Assembly: GCF_002925905.1 (NCBI RefSeq) | Contig: NZ_PRDB01000004.1 | Span: forward strand, 62,001-126,000 | Source of the DNA: Klebsiella michiganensis | Lineage (GTDB): Bacteria > Pseudomonadota > Gammaproteobacteria > Enterobacterales > Enterobacteriaceae | Length of the DNA stretch: 64,000 bases | Direction: 5' to 3' | Part shown: positions 29,697-38,942 of the stretch, piece after piece | Layout: each line of letters opens with the position of its first letter | How positions within the stretch are numbered: position 1 is the first letter of the stretch | The notes under the pieces: model-generated | Seen by the model: only the letters and a program-made list of their open reading frames with translations | Told to the model about the DNA's origin: nothing | Databases searched by the model: none | Translations under genes and position numbers: made by a program

Positions 29697-30857
29697 ATGG
29701 AAAGAATCAGCATTACCGAGCGCCCGGACTGGCGCGAAAAGGCGACAGAATATGGCTTTAACTTTCACACCATGTACGGCGAGCCGTACTGGAGCGAAGA
29801 AGCCTATTACAAACTGACGCTGGCGCAGGTTGAAAAGCTTGAAGAGGTCACCGCAGAGCTGCATCAGATGTGTCTGCAGGCGGTGGAAAAAGTCATCGCC
29901 AGCGATGAGTTAATGGCCAAATTTCGCATCCCCAAACACACCTGGGGCTTCGTACGCCAGTCGTGGAAAACCCATCAGCCCTCGCTGTATTCGCGTCTCG
30001 ATCTCGCGTGGGACGGCGTGGGTGAGCCGAAGCTGCTGGAGAACAACGCCGATACGCCGACGTCTCTCTATGAAGCGGCATTCTTCCAGTGGATCTGGAT
30101 GGAAGATCAGCTGAACGCCGGTCAGCTGCCGGCAGGCAGCGATCAGTTCAACAGCCTGCAGGAGAAGCTGATCGATCGCTTTGGCGAGCTGCGCGAGCAG
30201 TTCGGCTTCCAGCTGCTGCATATGGCCTGCTGTCGCGATACCGTTGAAGACCGCGGTACCGTGCAATATTTACAGGACTGCGCCGCAGAAGCGGGCGTGG
30301 CGACCGAGTTCCTCTACATCGAAGATATTGGTCTCGGCGAAAAAGGCCAGTTTACCGACCTGCAGGATCAGGTGATTGGTAATCTGTTCAAGCTCTATCC
30401 ATGGGAGTACATGCTGCGCGAGGTGTTCTCCACCAAGCTGGAAGATGCAGGCGTGCGCTGGCTGGAGCCGGCGTGGAAGAGCATTATCTCCAACAAAGCG
30501 CTGCTGCCGCTGCTGTGGGAGATGTTCCCCAACCATCCGAACCTGCTGGCCGCTTATTTCAGCGAAGATGCGCATCCGGAGCTGGAGAAGTACGTTATCA
30601 AACCGATCTTCTCCCGCGAAGGCGCTAACGTCTCTATCGTGGAGAATGGCAAAGTGCTGGAGGCGGTAGAAGGGCCGTACGGTGAAGAGGGCACCATCGT
30701 CCAGGCGTTCTATCCGTTGCCGAAGTTTGGCGACAGCTACACGCTCATCGGCAGCTGGCTGATTAACGACCAGCCTGCCGGAATTGGCATTCGCGAAGAC
30801 CGGGCGCTGATCACTCAGGATCTGTCGCGCTTTTATCCGCACATTTTCGTCGAGTAA
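29697..30857 (+). CDS. ygiC: ATP-grasp glutathionylspermidine-synthase-like protein YgiC
   Basis: A 386-residue protein related to the synthetase half of glutathionylspermidine synthetase (pre-ATP-grasp plus ATP-grasp). Conserved stretches include [16 protein letters not shown] near residues 110-125, [16 protein letters not shown] near 300-315 and [16 protein letters not shown] near the C-terminus. It lacks the amidase domain seen in gss at the start of this window, so it should ligate without hydrolysing. The substrate is not known. It is coupled to ygiB and ends at a strong terminator. Confidence 0.93.
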   Translation: MERISITERPDWREKATEYGFNFHTMYGEPYWSEEAYYKLTLAQVEKLEEVTAELHQMCLQAVEKVIASDELMAKFRIPKHTWGFVRQSWKTHQPSLYSRLDLAWDGVGEPKLLENNADTPTSLYEAAFFQWIWMEDQLNAGQLPAGSDQFNSLQEKLIDRFGELREQFGFQLLHMACCRDTVEDRGTVQYLQDCAAEAGVATEFLYIEDIGLGEKGQFTDLQDQVIGNLFKLYPWEYMLREVFSTKLEDAGVRWLEPAWKSIISNKALLPLLWEMFPNHPNLLAAYFSEDAHPELEKYVIKPIFSREGANVSIVENGKVLEAVEGPYGEEGTIVQAFYPLPKFGDSYTLIGSWLINDQPAGIGIREDRALITQDLSRFYPHIFVE

Positions 30858-30861
30858 CAGC

Positions 30862-30895
30862 AAACCCCGGCGGCATTGTTTACTGCCGGGGTTTT
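30862..30895. terminator. Bidirectional terminator between ygiC and ygiD
   Basis: AAACCCCGGC/GCCGGGGTTT is a 10-bp perfect stem with a 13-nt loop that contains a further G-C rich part. T-runs follow on the plus strand and A-runs precede it, so both convergent genes can use it. Confidence 0.85.
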
Positions 30896-30903
30896 ATCTA
30901 TTT

Positions 30904-31695
30904 TCAGGCGCCAATGACCACCGACAGCATGCTCAGGGAGCCCATTTCCATTCCTTCAACCGGAATCGTAATCGGCTCTTCACCGTCCCAGGCGCCCAGC
31001 ACATACAACAGCGGCAGAAAGTGATCGGCCGTCGGGTTCGATAACGATCCGCCTTCATGCGCCAGGTAATTCACCAGCGGATGTTCCGCTACGGGACCTT
31101 TCCAGTCCAGGTTCGCCTTCACGTAGTCATTAAATGACGCCGCCCAGGGATAAGGTGTATTTTCGCCGTGCCAGCGTGCGGTACGCAGGTTATGCACCAC
31201 GTTGCCGCTTGCCACCAGCATAATGCCCTCATCGCGCAGCTGAGCCAGCTTACGCCCCATTTCGAAATGCCATGCCGCGGGCTTCGTACTATCAATACTC
31301 AGCTGTACCATCGGAATATCGGCATCGGGATACATTTTAATCAACACGCCCCAGGAACCATGGTCAAAGCCCCAGGCTTCTTTATCCAGCGTCACCGGCA
31401 CCGGCGCCAGCAGCTCGACCAGACGCTGGGCCAGCTCAGGCGAACCCGGCGCCGGATAATGCGTATCGTAGAGCGCCTGAGGGAAACCGCCAAAATCATG
31501 AATCGTTTTCGGCGCCTCCATCGCGGTCACTCCTGTACCGCGAGTGAACCAGTGCGCGGAGATCACCACAATGGCTTTAGGCCGCGCCAGCGTCTCGCCC
31601 AGATGCCGCCAGGCGCGAGTATAGATGTTATCTTCCAGCACGTTCATCGGGCTACCGTGACCTAAAAACAGCGCGGGCATGCGGGTACGGGACAT
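30904..31695 (-). CDS. ygiD: LigB-type extradiol (4,5-DOPA) dioxygenase YgiD
   Basis: A 263-residue enzyme of the class III extradiol dioxygenase family. The N-terminal LFLGHGSPMNVLEDN puts a metal ligand at H13, and VISAHWFTRG puts another at H48. These equal H22 and H57 of the slightly longer E. coli YgiD, which opens the ring of L-DOPA in vitro. A later histidine is in SGNVVHNLR near residue 168. The physiological substrate is unknown. The gene is convergent with ygiC and divergent from zupT. Confidence 0.94.
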   Translation of the reverse strand: MSRTRMPALFLGHGSPMNVLEDNIYTRAWRHLGETLARPKAIVVISAHWFTRGTGVTAMEAPKTIHDFGGFPQALYDTHYPAPGSPELAQRLVELLAPVPVTLDKEAWGFDHGSWGVLIKMYPDADIPMVQLSIDSTKPAAWHFEMGRKLAQLRDEGIMLVASGNVVHNLRTARWHGENTPYPWAASFNDYVKANLDWKGPVAEHPLVNYLAHEGGSLSNPTADHFLPLLYVLGAWDGEEPITIPVEGMEMGSLSMLSVVIGA

Positions 31696-31854
31696 AGTGA
31701 TATCCTTTATTAAGAAAGTTGATGTATTTACATTACGCTCTTTCTATGGAGGATAAACTCAGATAAGCATGATGATGATCGTCAGAAAATTTGAATGTAA
31801 GCGGCGGTAAAGAGTGAATCCGCGCGCTCGCGATCGTCAATGGATCACGATACT

Positions 31855-31873
31855 CTTAATAAGAATCATTTTC
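31855..31873 (+). promoter_or_regulatory. Fur-box-like sequence in the zupT leader
   Basis: CTTAATAAGAATCATTTTC agrees with the 19-bp Fur consensus at 14 positions by eye. It ends 12 bp before the zupT start codon and runs up to the Shine-Dalgarno AAGGAGGT. It would block initiation or elongation if bound. Inference from sequence only. Confidence 0.55.
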
Positions 31874-31885
31874 ATAAGGAGGTGA

Positions 31886-32659
31886 ATGTTGTCCTCACCC
31901 GTCATTTTGACCCTGCTGGCAGGGAGCGCTACCTTTATTGGCGCCATTTTCGGCGTTATCGGGCAGAAACCCTCGAATCGCTTACTGGGATTCTCACTGG
32001 GATTCGCCGCCGGGATCATGCTGTTGATTTCGTTGATGGAGATGCTGCCCGCCGCGCTGGCTACCGAAGGCATGTCCCCCCTGCTCGGCTACGGCATGTT
32101 TATTATCGGCCTTCTGGGCTACTTTGCGCTTGACCGCATGCTGCCTCACGCCCACCCGCAGGATCTGATGTCTCCCGGCATTTCCCGCCCGCGCAACCTG
32201 CGCCGTACGGCGATTTTGCTGACCTTAGGCATCAGCCTGCATAACTTCCCCGAGGGCATTGCGACCTTCGTGACGGCCAGCAATAATCTCGAGCTGGGCA
32301 TGGGGGTCGCGTTAGCCGTTGCACTACACAACATCCCGGAAGGACTGGCGGTAGCCGGACCGGTATATGCCGCCACGGGCTCCAGAAGTAAAGCGGTGTT
32401 CTGGGCGGGTCTTTCCGGCATGGCGGAAATCTTCGGCGGCGTGCTGGCCTGGCTGGTGCTGGGCAGCGCGATATCCCCGGTGATGATGGGCGCCGTTATG
32501 GCCGCGGTTGCCGGTATCATGATTGCGCTGTCGGTTGATGAGCTTATGCCGCTGGCGAAAGAGCTCGATCCACAAAGCAACCCGAGCTATGGCGTGCTGT
32601 GCGGGATGTCAGTGATGGGATTAAGCCTGGTGGTTTTGCAAACGGTGGGCATTGGCTGA
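31886..32659 (+). CDS. zupT: ZIP-family divalent metal importer ZupT
   Basis: A 257-residue inner-membrane importer of zinc, iron, manganese and cobalt. Eight membrane helices are evident. The metal path lies in helices 4 and 5 with [14 protein letters not shown] and [13 protein letters not shown] His-rich loop (PHAHPQDL) follows helix 3. The start has a near-perfect Shine-Dalgarno AAGGAGGTGA directly upstream. E. coli zupT is described as weakly and constitutively expressed; here a Fur-like site overlaps the leader. The stop codon lies inside a terminator stem. Confidence 0.96.
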   Translation: MLSSPVILTLLAGSATFIGAIFGVIGQKPSNRLLGFSLGFAAGIMLLISLMEMLPAALATEGMSPLLGYGMFIIGLLGYFALDRMLPHAHPQDLMSPGISRPRNLRRTAILLTLGISLHNFPEGIATFVTASNNLELGMGVALAVALHNIPEGLAVAGPVYAATGSRSKAVFWAGLSGMAEIFGGVLAWLVLGSAISPVMMGAVMAAVAGIMIALSVDELMPLAKELDPQSNPSYGVLCGMSVMGLSLVVLQTVGIG

Positions 32660-32678
32660 GTCAATGCCCCCATTATTT
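32647..32678 (+). terminator. Terminator overlapping the zupT stop codon
   Basis: GGGCATTG/CAATGCCC is an 8-bp perfect stem with a 7-nt loop that includes the TGA stop, followed by CCATTATTT. It ends transcription before the fimbrial leader region. Confidence 0.65.
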
Positions 32679-32700
32679 CACTTGTCAATTCATTACATGA

Positions 32701-32720
32701 ATTCATCATTAATGATGAAT
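32701..32720. repeat. 20-bp perfect palindrome ahead of the fimbrial operon (distal)
   Basis: ATTCATCATTAATGATGAAT is self-complementary over its full length. Its position, just after the zupT terminator, suggests a dimeric-regulator operator rather than a terminator; the binding protein is unknown. Confidence 0.7.
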
Positions 32721-33012
32721 TGAGAACAGGTATTAAATTTAACCTTTAGTCAATTAAGACCATGCGTAAATAGCCTTTTCACAGCATTCGCCCTCATTGC
32801 TTTGGCATTAATTTGACGTTAATTCTGCGGGTATCAAACGAAATTTATTCACATCAACAATCAATACAGGTAAAGCCACCGTCAAAAGAGATATTACATT
32901 GCGAAATATCCTAAAAAAAGCGCACTAAAATGCATACATTAAGGAAAACTGCGAGTTACCTTTAATTACAATTAACATGCGTAACAGTGAGCAGCATGAT
33001 AGTTTTTACGCG

Positions 33013-33032
33013 TTGAATTAATATTAATTCAA
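33013..33032. repeat. 20-bp perfect palindrome ahead of the fimbrial operon (proximal)
   Basis: TTGAATTAATATTAATTCAA is self-complementary over its full length and ends about 70 bp before the ygiL start codon, a position where it could overlap a promoter or the 5' untranslated region. Confidence 0.7.
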
Positions 33033-33104
33033 GCAAACCCAATCCCATACCAGTTGTCGTAAACCTCATATTTAATATTGATCATCTATAAAGGACTATA
33101 TTCC

Positions 33105-33677
33105 ATGTTTAAAAAAACGCTGCTCGCTGTTGTCACTACCGCTGTTTTTTCTGCGACTGCTTTTAATGCCAGCGCTGAAGATCAGGGCCACGGTATTGTC
33201 ACCTTCTCCGGTACCGTTATTACCGCCCCTTGCTCTGTGACACCGGAAAGCTCTCAGATTGATGTCGATCTCGGCCAGGTTGCCGATAGCGTACTGAACG
33301 GCGGCCAGTACTCTCAGCCTGCAGATTTCTCTATCAAACTGCGCGACTGTATTCTGAGCACAACGGATGATAAAGGCGTGAAAACGACAACGGATAAAGT
33401 GAACGTGACCTTCACTTCTGCCAACGTCGACAGCAATGACGCCAGCCTGATGGTAAATACCAAAGAAAGCAACTACGGCGGCGCTACCGGCGTTGGCGTA
33501 CGTATTATGGACGCAGGTTACAACACCGTAACCCTGGGATCCGCAGTGCCGGTAGTGTTTACCGATACCAACCCGACTCAGAACCTGGACTTCCACGCCC
33601 GCATGGAATCTAAAGGTAAAAATGCAACCGAGGGTGATGTTTACGCTCAGGCAAACTACGTCCTGGCTTATAAATAA
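33105..33677 (+). CDS. ygiL: Major fimbrial subunit (YgiL-like pilin)
   Basis: A 190-residue type 1-like pilin. The signal peptide ends in NASA at about residue 23. The mature protein has the two pilin cysteines (APCSV and LRDCIL) and ends in a beta-zipper tail with penultimate tyrosine (NYVLAYK). Similarity to E. coli YgiL runs through GHGIVTF, GGATGVGVRI and YAQANY. The ATG at 33105 has AAGGA upstream; an earlier in-frame TTG is not used. It is the first gene of a chaperone-usher operon; the hairpin at 33709 probably keeps pilin message in excess. Confidence 0.92.
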   Translation: MFKKTLLAVVTTAVFSATAFNASAEDQGHGIVTFSGTVITAPCSVTPESSQIDVDLGQVADSVLNGGQYSQPADFSIKLRDCILSTTDDKGVKTTTDKVNVTFTSANVDSNDASLMVNTKESNYGGATGVGVRIMDAGYNTVTLGSAVPVVFTDTNPTQNLDFHARMESKGKNATEGDVYAQANYVLAYK

Positions 33678-33708
33678 TTATCGCTTTCGCTTAATTTTTA
33701 TCGATTCA

Positions 33709-33734
33709 AGCCGGTGATGGATTCACCGGCTTTC
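33709..33734 (+). terminator. Attenuating hairpin between pilin and usher genes
   Basis: AGCCGGTGA/TCACCGGCT is a 9-bp perfect stem with a 5-nt loop, followed by TT and a pyrimidine-rich run. Partial terminators in this position are typical of fimbrial operons and raise the pilin-to-usher ratio. Confidence 0.7.
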
Positions 33735-33765
33735 CTGGTCTATTTTATTAAAAGAAACGGATTTT

Positions 33766-36294
33766 ATGCGCACTATTATTCATAGCGGTTTAATGCCAGG
33801 AAAGTTATTCCTTTTAATAAAGCATACCCTTTGCTCAGTATGTTTTACCGCATCACTATCAATGCCGCTTTATGCAATAGAATTCAATACCGATATGATT
33901 GATGCTGAGGACAGGAAAAACATCGATCTCTCGCAATTTGAAAAAAAAGGCTATATTCCTGTCGGCACCTATGTAGCACGCGTACAGATCAACAAAAATA
34001 CCTTACCAAAAGCCTATCACCTGGAGTGGATAAAAGCTGATAACGAAAGCGGATCTCAGCTTTGCCTCACTAAAGAGCGCCTGGCAGAGTTCGGCTTTGC
34101 CGATGCGTTTATTGAACCGCTACAAATGTGGAATCAAAAAGGCTGTCTCGATCTCAGCCATCAGCCAGAGCTGATTATTCGTCTGGATAAAGCGAACATG
34201 GTACTGACGTTAACCGTACCCCAGGCATGGATGAAATATCAGGCTAAAAACTGGACGCCGCCGGAGTACTGGGACGACGGTATCGCGGGGCTTATGCTTG
34301 ATTATAACCTTTACGCCAGCCAGTACACGCCGAGCCACGGCGACAGCAACCAGAGCGTCAACTCATATGGCACACTGGGTTTCAACCTCGGTGCATGGCG
34401 CTTACGTAGCGATTATCAGTACGATCAATCGTTTACTGAGCGCAAATCAACGGGTACCAGCAGCAGCCTGCCGCGTACCTATTTATTCCGCCCGATTCCG
34501 TCCCTGGCGTCAAAATTCACGATGGGCCAGTACGACCTGAGCTCAGGCCTCTACGATACTTTTCACTTTACCGGCGCCTCTCTGGAAAGTGATGAACAAA
34601 TGCTGCCGCCGGATTTACGCGGCTATGCGCCGCAAATAAGCGGCATCGCGCAGACCAACGCTAAAGTCACCGTTACGCAAAACAGCCGCACGCTCTATCA
34701 AACGACCGTCTCCCCCGGGCCATTCACCATCGCCGATCTGGGCACAACCTTGCAGGGGCAGCTGGATGTAACGATCGAGGAAGAAGACGGACGCAAAAGT
34801 ACGTTCCAGGTTGGTTCCGCCTCTATCCCTTACCTGACGCGTAAAGGGCAGGTACGTTATAAAAGTTCAGTGGGTAAACCCACATCAACGACCCACAATG
34901 ATGTGAATAACCCCCTTTTCTGGACCGGGGAGGCTTCCTGGGGCTGGTTGAGTGATGTTTCTCTCTACGGCGGCGCTATCGTCACCGCCGATGACTATCA
35001 GGCGGCAACCGGTGGGGTTGGCTTTAACCTTAACCGTTTTGGCTCATTCTCCCTTGATATTACCCGCGCCGAGGCTAATCTACGTAATGACGATCAAGGT
35101 AAACAGCGCGGCTTCAGCTATCGCGCTAACTATGCCAAACGTTTTGAAGAAACAAACAGTCAGGTAACCTTCGCGGGTTACCGGTTCTCAGATAAAGAGT
35201 ACGTCACGATGAGCGAATATATCAGCTCGCGCGATGGCTCCGACTCCAGCTCCAATGAGAAAGAGAGCTATGTGCTCTCCTTTAATCAGTTCGTTGCGCC
35301 GCTGGAGCTAAATACCTATCTGAGTGTCACACGTAATACCTACTGGAACAGTGAAACCAATACGAACTACTCGTTTTCTCTGAGCCGGAGCTTTGATATT
35401 GGTGCGTTTAAAAATATTTCAGCTTCATTGGCGATGAGCCGCGTGCGCTGGAATGATGATGAAGAGAATCAATATTACTTTTCACTCACCCTGCCGCTGG
35501 AAAATAATCGCAATATTATGTACAGCCTGCAGCGCTATGGCGACGACGCAACGACGCAAACGGCAACCTGGTACGATGGTTCAGATCGTAATAACCCGTG
35601 GAATATGTCCGTTTCAGGCACAGATAAAGAGTTTGGCGATGGCGAAGCGGCCATGCGCGGATACTATCAGCACTATTCACCCTATGGCCGGTTGAATGTA
35701 AACGGTAGCGTGAAGCCAAGCAGCTATCGCTCGCTCAGCGCTGGCTGGAACGGCTCGTTCACGGCAACCCGTTACGGTGCGGCATTACATGATTACAACT
35801 CTGGCAACAGTTCTCGCGTCATGGTGGATGCGGATGGAATAGCCGGTGTTGAGGTAAACAATCATCGTAGTATGACCAATATGTTTGGTATTTCCGTGGT
35901 TCCGTCAGTGGGTAACTACACAACGGCGATGGTGATGGTGAACAACAACAACCTGCCGGATGGCGTGGATGTAACCAACTCGGTAATCCGCACCACGCTG
36001 ACCGAAGGCGCTATTGGCTATATGCCCCTGAGCGCGACCAAAGGCTATCAGATCATCGGCGTCATCCGCCTGGAAGACGGACGCTATCCACCGCTGGGCG
36101 TGACCGTAACCGACAAAGCAACAGGTCGCGATATAGGTTTAGTCGCTGATGACGGCTTTGTATACCTGAGCGGAATACAGGAAAACAGCATCCTGACGCT
36201 AAAATGGAACGACAACGTGTGTGATTTGACACCGCCTAACCATAGCAATCTCGATGGTCAGGCCATTATTTTACCGTGTAAGCCCGCACATTAA
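33766..36294 (+). CDS. yqiG: Fimbrial outer-membrane usher (YqiG-like)
   Basis: An 842-residue usher. A signal peptide ends near residue 37 (SMPLYA-IEF). The PapC N-terminal chaperone-binding domain follows (about 38-180), then the 24-strand pore with its plug domain, and the C-terminal domains with the final cysteine pair (NDNVCDLTPPNHS and ILPCKPAH). It secretes and orders pilin subunits delivered by the chaperone. The frame is complete, unlike E. coli K-12 yqiG, which is interrupted by an IS2. It is followed by the chaperone gene after 10 bp. Confidence 0.93.
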   Translation: MRTIIHSGLMPGKLFLLIKHTLCSVCFTASLSMPLYAIEFNTDMIDAEDRKNIDLSQFEKKGYIPVGTYVARVQINKNTLPKAYHLEWIKADNESGSQLCLTKERLAEFGFADAFIEPLQMWNQKGCLDLSHQPELIIRLDKANMVLTLTVPQAWMKYQAKNWTPPEYWDDGIAGLMLDYNLYASQYTPSHGDSNQSVNSYGTLGFNLGAWRLRSDYQYDQSFTERKSTGTSSSLPRTYLFRPIPSLASKFTMGQYDLSSGLYDTFHFTGASLESDEQMLPPDLRGYAPQISGIAQTNAKVTVTQNSRTLYQTTVSPGPFTIADLGTTLQGQLDVTIEEEDGRKSTFQVGSASIPYLTRKGQVRYKSSVGKPTSTTHNDVNNPLFWTGEASWGWLSDVSLYGGAIVTADDYQAATGGVGFNLNRFGSFSLDITRAEANLRNDDQGKQRGFSYRANYAKRFEETNSQVTFAGYRFSDKEYVTMSEYISSRDGSDSSSNEKESYVLSFNQFVAPLELNTYLSVTRNTYWNSETNTNYSFSLSRSFDIGAFKNISASLAMSRVRWNDDEENQYYFSLTLPLENNRNIMYSLQRYGDDATTQTATWYDGSDRNNPWNMSVSGTDKEFGDGEAAMRGYYQHYSPYGRLNVNGSVKPSSYRSLSAGWNGSFTATRYGAALHDYNSGNSSRVMVDADGIAGVEVNNHRSMTNMFGISVVPSVGNYTTAMVMVNNNNLPDGVDVTNSVIRTTLTEGAIGYMPLSATKGYQIIGVIRLEDGRYPPLGVTVTDKATGRDIGLVADDGFVYLSGIQENSILTLKWNDNVCDLTPPNHSNLDGQAIILPCKPAH

Positions 36295-36304
36295 TTCAGG
36301 ATGA

Positions 36305-37045
36305 ATGATGATGAAAATTAAGACATTTGCGAAAGGACTATTCTGTCTGTTGAGTACCAGCTTTGCGGTAAATGCCGCCGTGTCGCCCGACAGAACCCGC
36401 ATTATTCTTAACCAGTCGGATAAGAGCGTCTCCGTGCGCTTGACCAACCAGAGCACAACGGCCCCTTTCCTTGCCCAATCATGGATTGAGGATAAGGATA
36501 ATAAAAAATCCCGAAACTATATTACTGCTGTTCCGCCAATGGTGCGCCTCGAGGCGGGTGAGCAAGTACAGGTTCGCCTGATTCCTCAGCCAACGTTGAC
36601 GCAGCTTCCGGCAGACAGGGAATCGCTGTTTTATTTCAACGTGCGCGAAATTCCGCCGCGCTCGGAACAGAAAAACGTCATGCAAATTGCCATGCAGAGC
36701 CGCATTAAAATTTTCTGGCGACCAAAGGCAGTCGAAGTGAAGAACGGGCAGGTGAATCTGACCGGTAAATTCGATATTAGCCGAACGGCCAGCGGGTTAA
36801 CGTTAAAGAACAACTCCCCCTACTTTATCACCGTGGGTTATATTGGCACGAATGGCAAAACGCTGCTGCCAAAAACATCCAGCATGATGGCTGAACCGTT
36901 TGGCCTGGCGTCGCAGGAGATTAAAGACCTGCCGGCTAATTTCCAGGTAGGCTTTATTGGCGATTACGGCGGCCTGAATATGTTTAAAGTCAGCTGTAAT
37001 TCTGTACAAGTGGTCTGTCAGTCTGAACCGGTGAAAAAGGGATAA
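36305..37045 (+). CDS. yqiH: Periplasmic fimbrial chaperone (YqiH-like)
   Basis: A 246-residue PapD-family chaperone with two immunoglobulin-like domains. A signal peptide ends after AVNA near residue 25. The mature start (AVSPDRTRIILNQSDKSVSV) carries the conserved arginine, and the second subunit-anchoring residue is the lysine in QSRIKIFWRP. LFYFNVREIPP is the family signature before the subunit-binding strand. Three tandem ATGs (36305, 36308, 36311) fit the frame; the Shine-Dalgarno AGG at 36298 suits the first or second. Two C-terminal cysteines may form a disulfide. The adhesin gene follows after 2 bp. Confidence 0.92.
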   Translation: MMMKIKTFAKGLFCLLSTSFAVNAAVSPDRTRIILNQSDKSVSVRLTNQSTTAPFLAQSWIEDKDNKKSRNYITAVPPMVRLEAGEQVQVRLIPQPTLTQLPADRESLFYFNVREIPPRSEQKNVMQIAMQSRIKIFWRPKAVEVKNGQVNLTGKFDISRTASGLTLKNNSPYFITVGYIGTNGKTLLPKTSSMMAEPFGLASQEIKDLPANFQVGFIGDYGGLNMFKVSCNSVQVVCQSEPVKKG

Positions 37046-37047
37046 TA

Positions 37048-38100
37048 ATGAAAAGACTACTAAGTTTTTTAACGTTATTAATCAGCCTGTTTTCTGTGCC
37101 ATCATGGGCAGTAAATTGCTATCAAAATAACGAAGGAGGAGCGCTTTCTTACATTGCTACACTTCCTTCCTTTACCATTCCTAACGACATTACGCCTGGC
37201 AAGAAAATTTGGGAAAGTTCCGACATTAATATTACCGTGTACTGCGATAAAGCCTCCCACTGGAGTCGCGCTGCCCCAACGGAAGAGCTTTATGCCTGGA
37301 TAAAACTCTCGGCGTTTAATAGCAGTGAGGTACTCAATAATCCTTATTTTACTTTTGGCGTAACATACGATGGTGTCGATTACGAAGGCATTAATCAAGG
37401 CATCAAGACAGGCGCCTGTCTGGATAGAATAGATCAGAAACCGCTGCCAAATATCTATCATGACCCGGTATGTAATGGTTCGGTACTGCAAAAAAATGTA
37501 TCCTTTAACGCCCGCTTCCGCCTGTATATTAAAGTTAAAGCGATTCCTCCCGATAGCTCAACAGTCTATAATTTTGGTGACATTAATGTACTGCAATTTG
37601 ATGGCGAAGGGGGAGCAAACCTGCTCAGTGATGCCAAAAATTTACGTTATTATATTACTGGATTAGATAACGTGCGGTTTTTGACCTGTACAGCTTCCGT
37701 TAAGCTTTTCCCTGAAAGTCAGACAGTGGATTTTGGCGTCATTCATGCTTATAAAACCGACATGCCAGCGCTGAAAAAAACGTTCAGCCTCTCCACCATC
37801 CGGGATCAGGCGGCAGGCTGTACTGAACAATTCGATATCACGACCAGCTTCTATACTAATGATACCCTATACGATATTACTCATTTGGATATGAATAATG
37901 GCTTTCTATTGAATATCTATGATAGCACGGCTAGTACTAACGTTATATTCAACCAATATATGCCATTCGCTACCTATATTCCGGGACGACCATCAACCGT
38001 CACGCATAACTATATTGCTGAGCTGACCCAAAATCCCTCCGTCTCAGTCAAGGATGGCCCTTTTAGCAAAGATGTGATTATAAAGATTAACTATCAGTAG
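37048..38100 (+). CDS. yqiI: Two-domain fimbrial tip adhesin (YqiI-like)
   Basis: A 350-residue protein, long compared with pilins, as expected for a tip adhesin. A signal peptide ends in SWA near residue 21. The N-terminal lectin-like part (about 22-205) has several cysteines. The C-terminal pilin domain begins near TCTASVKLFPESQTVDFG and ends with VIIKINYQ, with penultimate tyrosine. It matches the position and size of E. coli YqiI. The ligand is unknown. The gene is more AT-rich than its right-hand neighbours, which fits acquired or fast-changing DNA. Confidence 0.88.
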   Translation: MKRLLSFLTLLISLFSVPSWAVNCYQNNEGGALSYIATLPSFTIPNDITPGKKIWESSDINITVYCDKASHWSRAAPTEELYAWIKLSAFNSSEVLNNPYFTFGVTYDGVDYEGINQGIKTGACLDRIDQKPLPNIYHDPVCNGSVLQKNVSFNARFRLYIKVKAIPPDSSTVYNFGDINVLQFDGEGGANLLSDAKNLRYYITGLDNVRFLTCTASVKLFPESQTVDFGVIHAYKTDMPALKKTFSLSTIRDQAAGCTEQFDITTSFYTNDTLYDITHLDMNNGFLLNIYDSTASTNVIFNQYMPFATYIPGRPSTVTHNYIAELTQNPSVSVKDGPFSKDVIIKINYQ

Positions 38101-38125
38101 CTTTCTTTTGGAGCTATTCAACAAT

Positions 38126-38157
38126 AAAGCCGGGATATCCCGGCTTTCTCATTTTTT
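38126..38157. terminator. Bidirectional terminator between fimbrial operon and ribB
   Basis: AAAGCCGGGA/TCCCGGCTTT is a 10-bp perfect stem with a 2-nt gap at its centre, followed by CTCATTTTTT on the plus strand. It closes the fimbrial operon. Confidence 0.9.
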
Positions 38158-38185
38158 AGCGCAACTTTTAGCGCAACGACTGCAA

Positions 38186-38839
38186 TCAGCTGGCTTTACG
38201 CTCGTGTTCGCGACGGTAGGCCACTAAATCTTCAATCGTGACCACTTCCATATTGTGCTGCTGAGCAAACTCGATGCACTGCGGCGCACGCGCCATAGAG
38301 CCGTCGTCGTTGGTCAGTTCACACAGTACGCCCGCCGGTTTGAGGCCAGCCAGCGTGACCAGATCGATGGTTGCTTCAGTATGGCCGCCTCGGGTCAGAA
38401 CCCCGCCAGGCTGCGCGCGCAGCGGGAAAACGTGTCCAGGGCGGTTCAGGTCGGACGGCTTCGCGCCATCGGCAATTGCCGCGCGCACGGTGGTCACGCG
38501 GTCAGCGGCGGAAACGCCGGTGGTCACGCCTTCAGCGGCTTCGATGGTCACGGTAAAACCGGTACCGTAGGCGCTGGTGTTGTTCTCAACCATCATTGGC
38601 AGGTCGAGCTGTTTACGGCGATCTTCCGTCAGGCACAGGCAGACAATGCCGCTGCCATGGCGAATGGTCAGCGCCATCTGCTCAACGGTCATGGTTTCAG
38701 CGGCGAAAATCATATCGCCTTCGTTTTCACGGTCTTCATCGTCAAGCACCATCACACCGCGGCCTTCGCGCAGTGCATCCAGAGCACGTTCTACACGTTC
38801 AAAAGCGGTACCAAAAGAGGAAAGTAGCGTCTGATTCAT
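38186..38839 (-). CDS. ribB: 3,4-dihydroxy-2-butanone-4-phosphate synthase
   Basis: A 217-residue enzyme that turns ribulose 5-phosphate into dihydroxybutanone phosphate and formate in riboflavin synthesis. Catalytic motifs are [10 protein letters not shown] near residues 33-42, the RHGSGIVC stretch, and GHTEATIDL near 150. It is a stand-alone RibB without the GTP cyclohydrolase II domain. A long leader with an FMN riboswitch precedes it. Confidence 0.97.
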   Translation of the reverse strand: MNQTLLSSFGTAFERVERALDALREGRGVMVLDDEDRENEGDMIFAAETMTVEQMALTIRHGSGIVCLCLTEDRRKQLDLPMMVENNTSAYGTGFTVTIEAAEGVTTGVSAADRVTTVRAAIADGAKPSDLNRPGHVFPLRAQPGGVLTRGGHTEATIDLVTLAGLKPAGVLCELTNDDGSMARAPQCIEFAQQHNMEVVTIEDLVAYRREHERKAS

Positions 38840-38942
38840 GGTAAAAAAAACCTCATTAATTGTATGGTTACCAGAATCAGGGCAGTCTTAGGAGCGCCGG
38901 TTTAGCGGCAAAAGTCAACGCAAGCGGGTACAAACCCGGCTG

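Larger units (their letters stand above)
32660..33104 (+). other. AT-rich leader region of the fimbrial operon, no gene
   Basis: About 445 bp separate zupT from the first fimbrial gene. No credible reading frame was seen. The stretch is markedly AT-rich compared with its left flank, as is common for silenced (H-NS-type) regulatory regions. It contains two separate 20-bp perfect palindromes, at 32701-32720 and 33013-33032, and a good Shine-Dalgarno (AAGGA) before ygiL. Promoter elements could not be fixed with confidence. Confidence 0.7.

Noticed and set aside
32660-33104. Invertible (phase-switching) fimbrial promoter
   Set aside because: The two palindromes are not inverted copies of each other and no recombinase gene of the FimB/FimE type is nearby.
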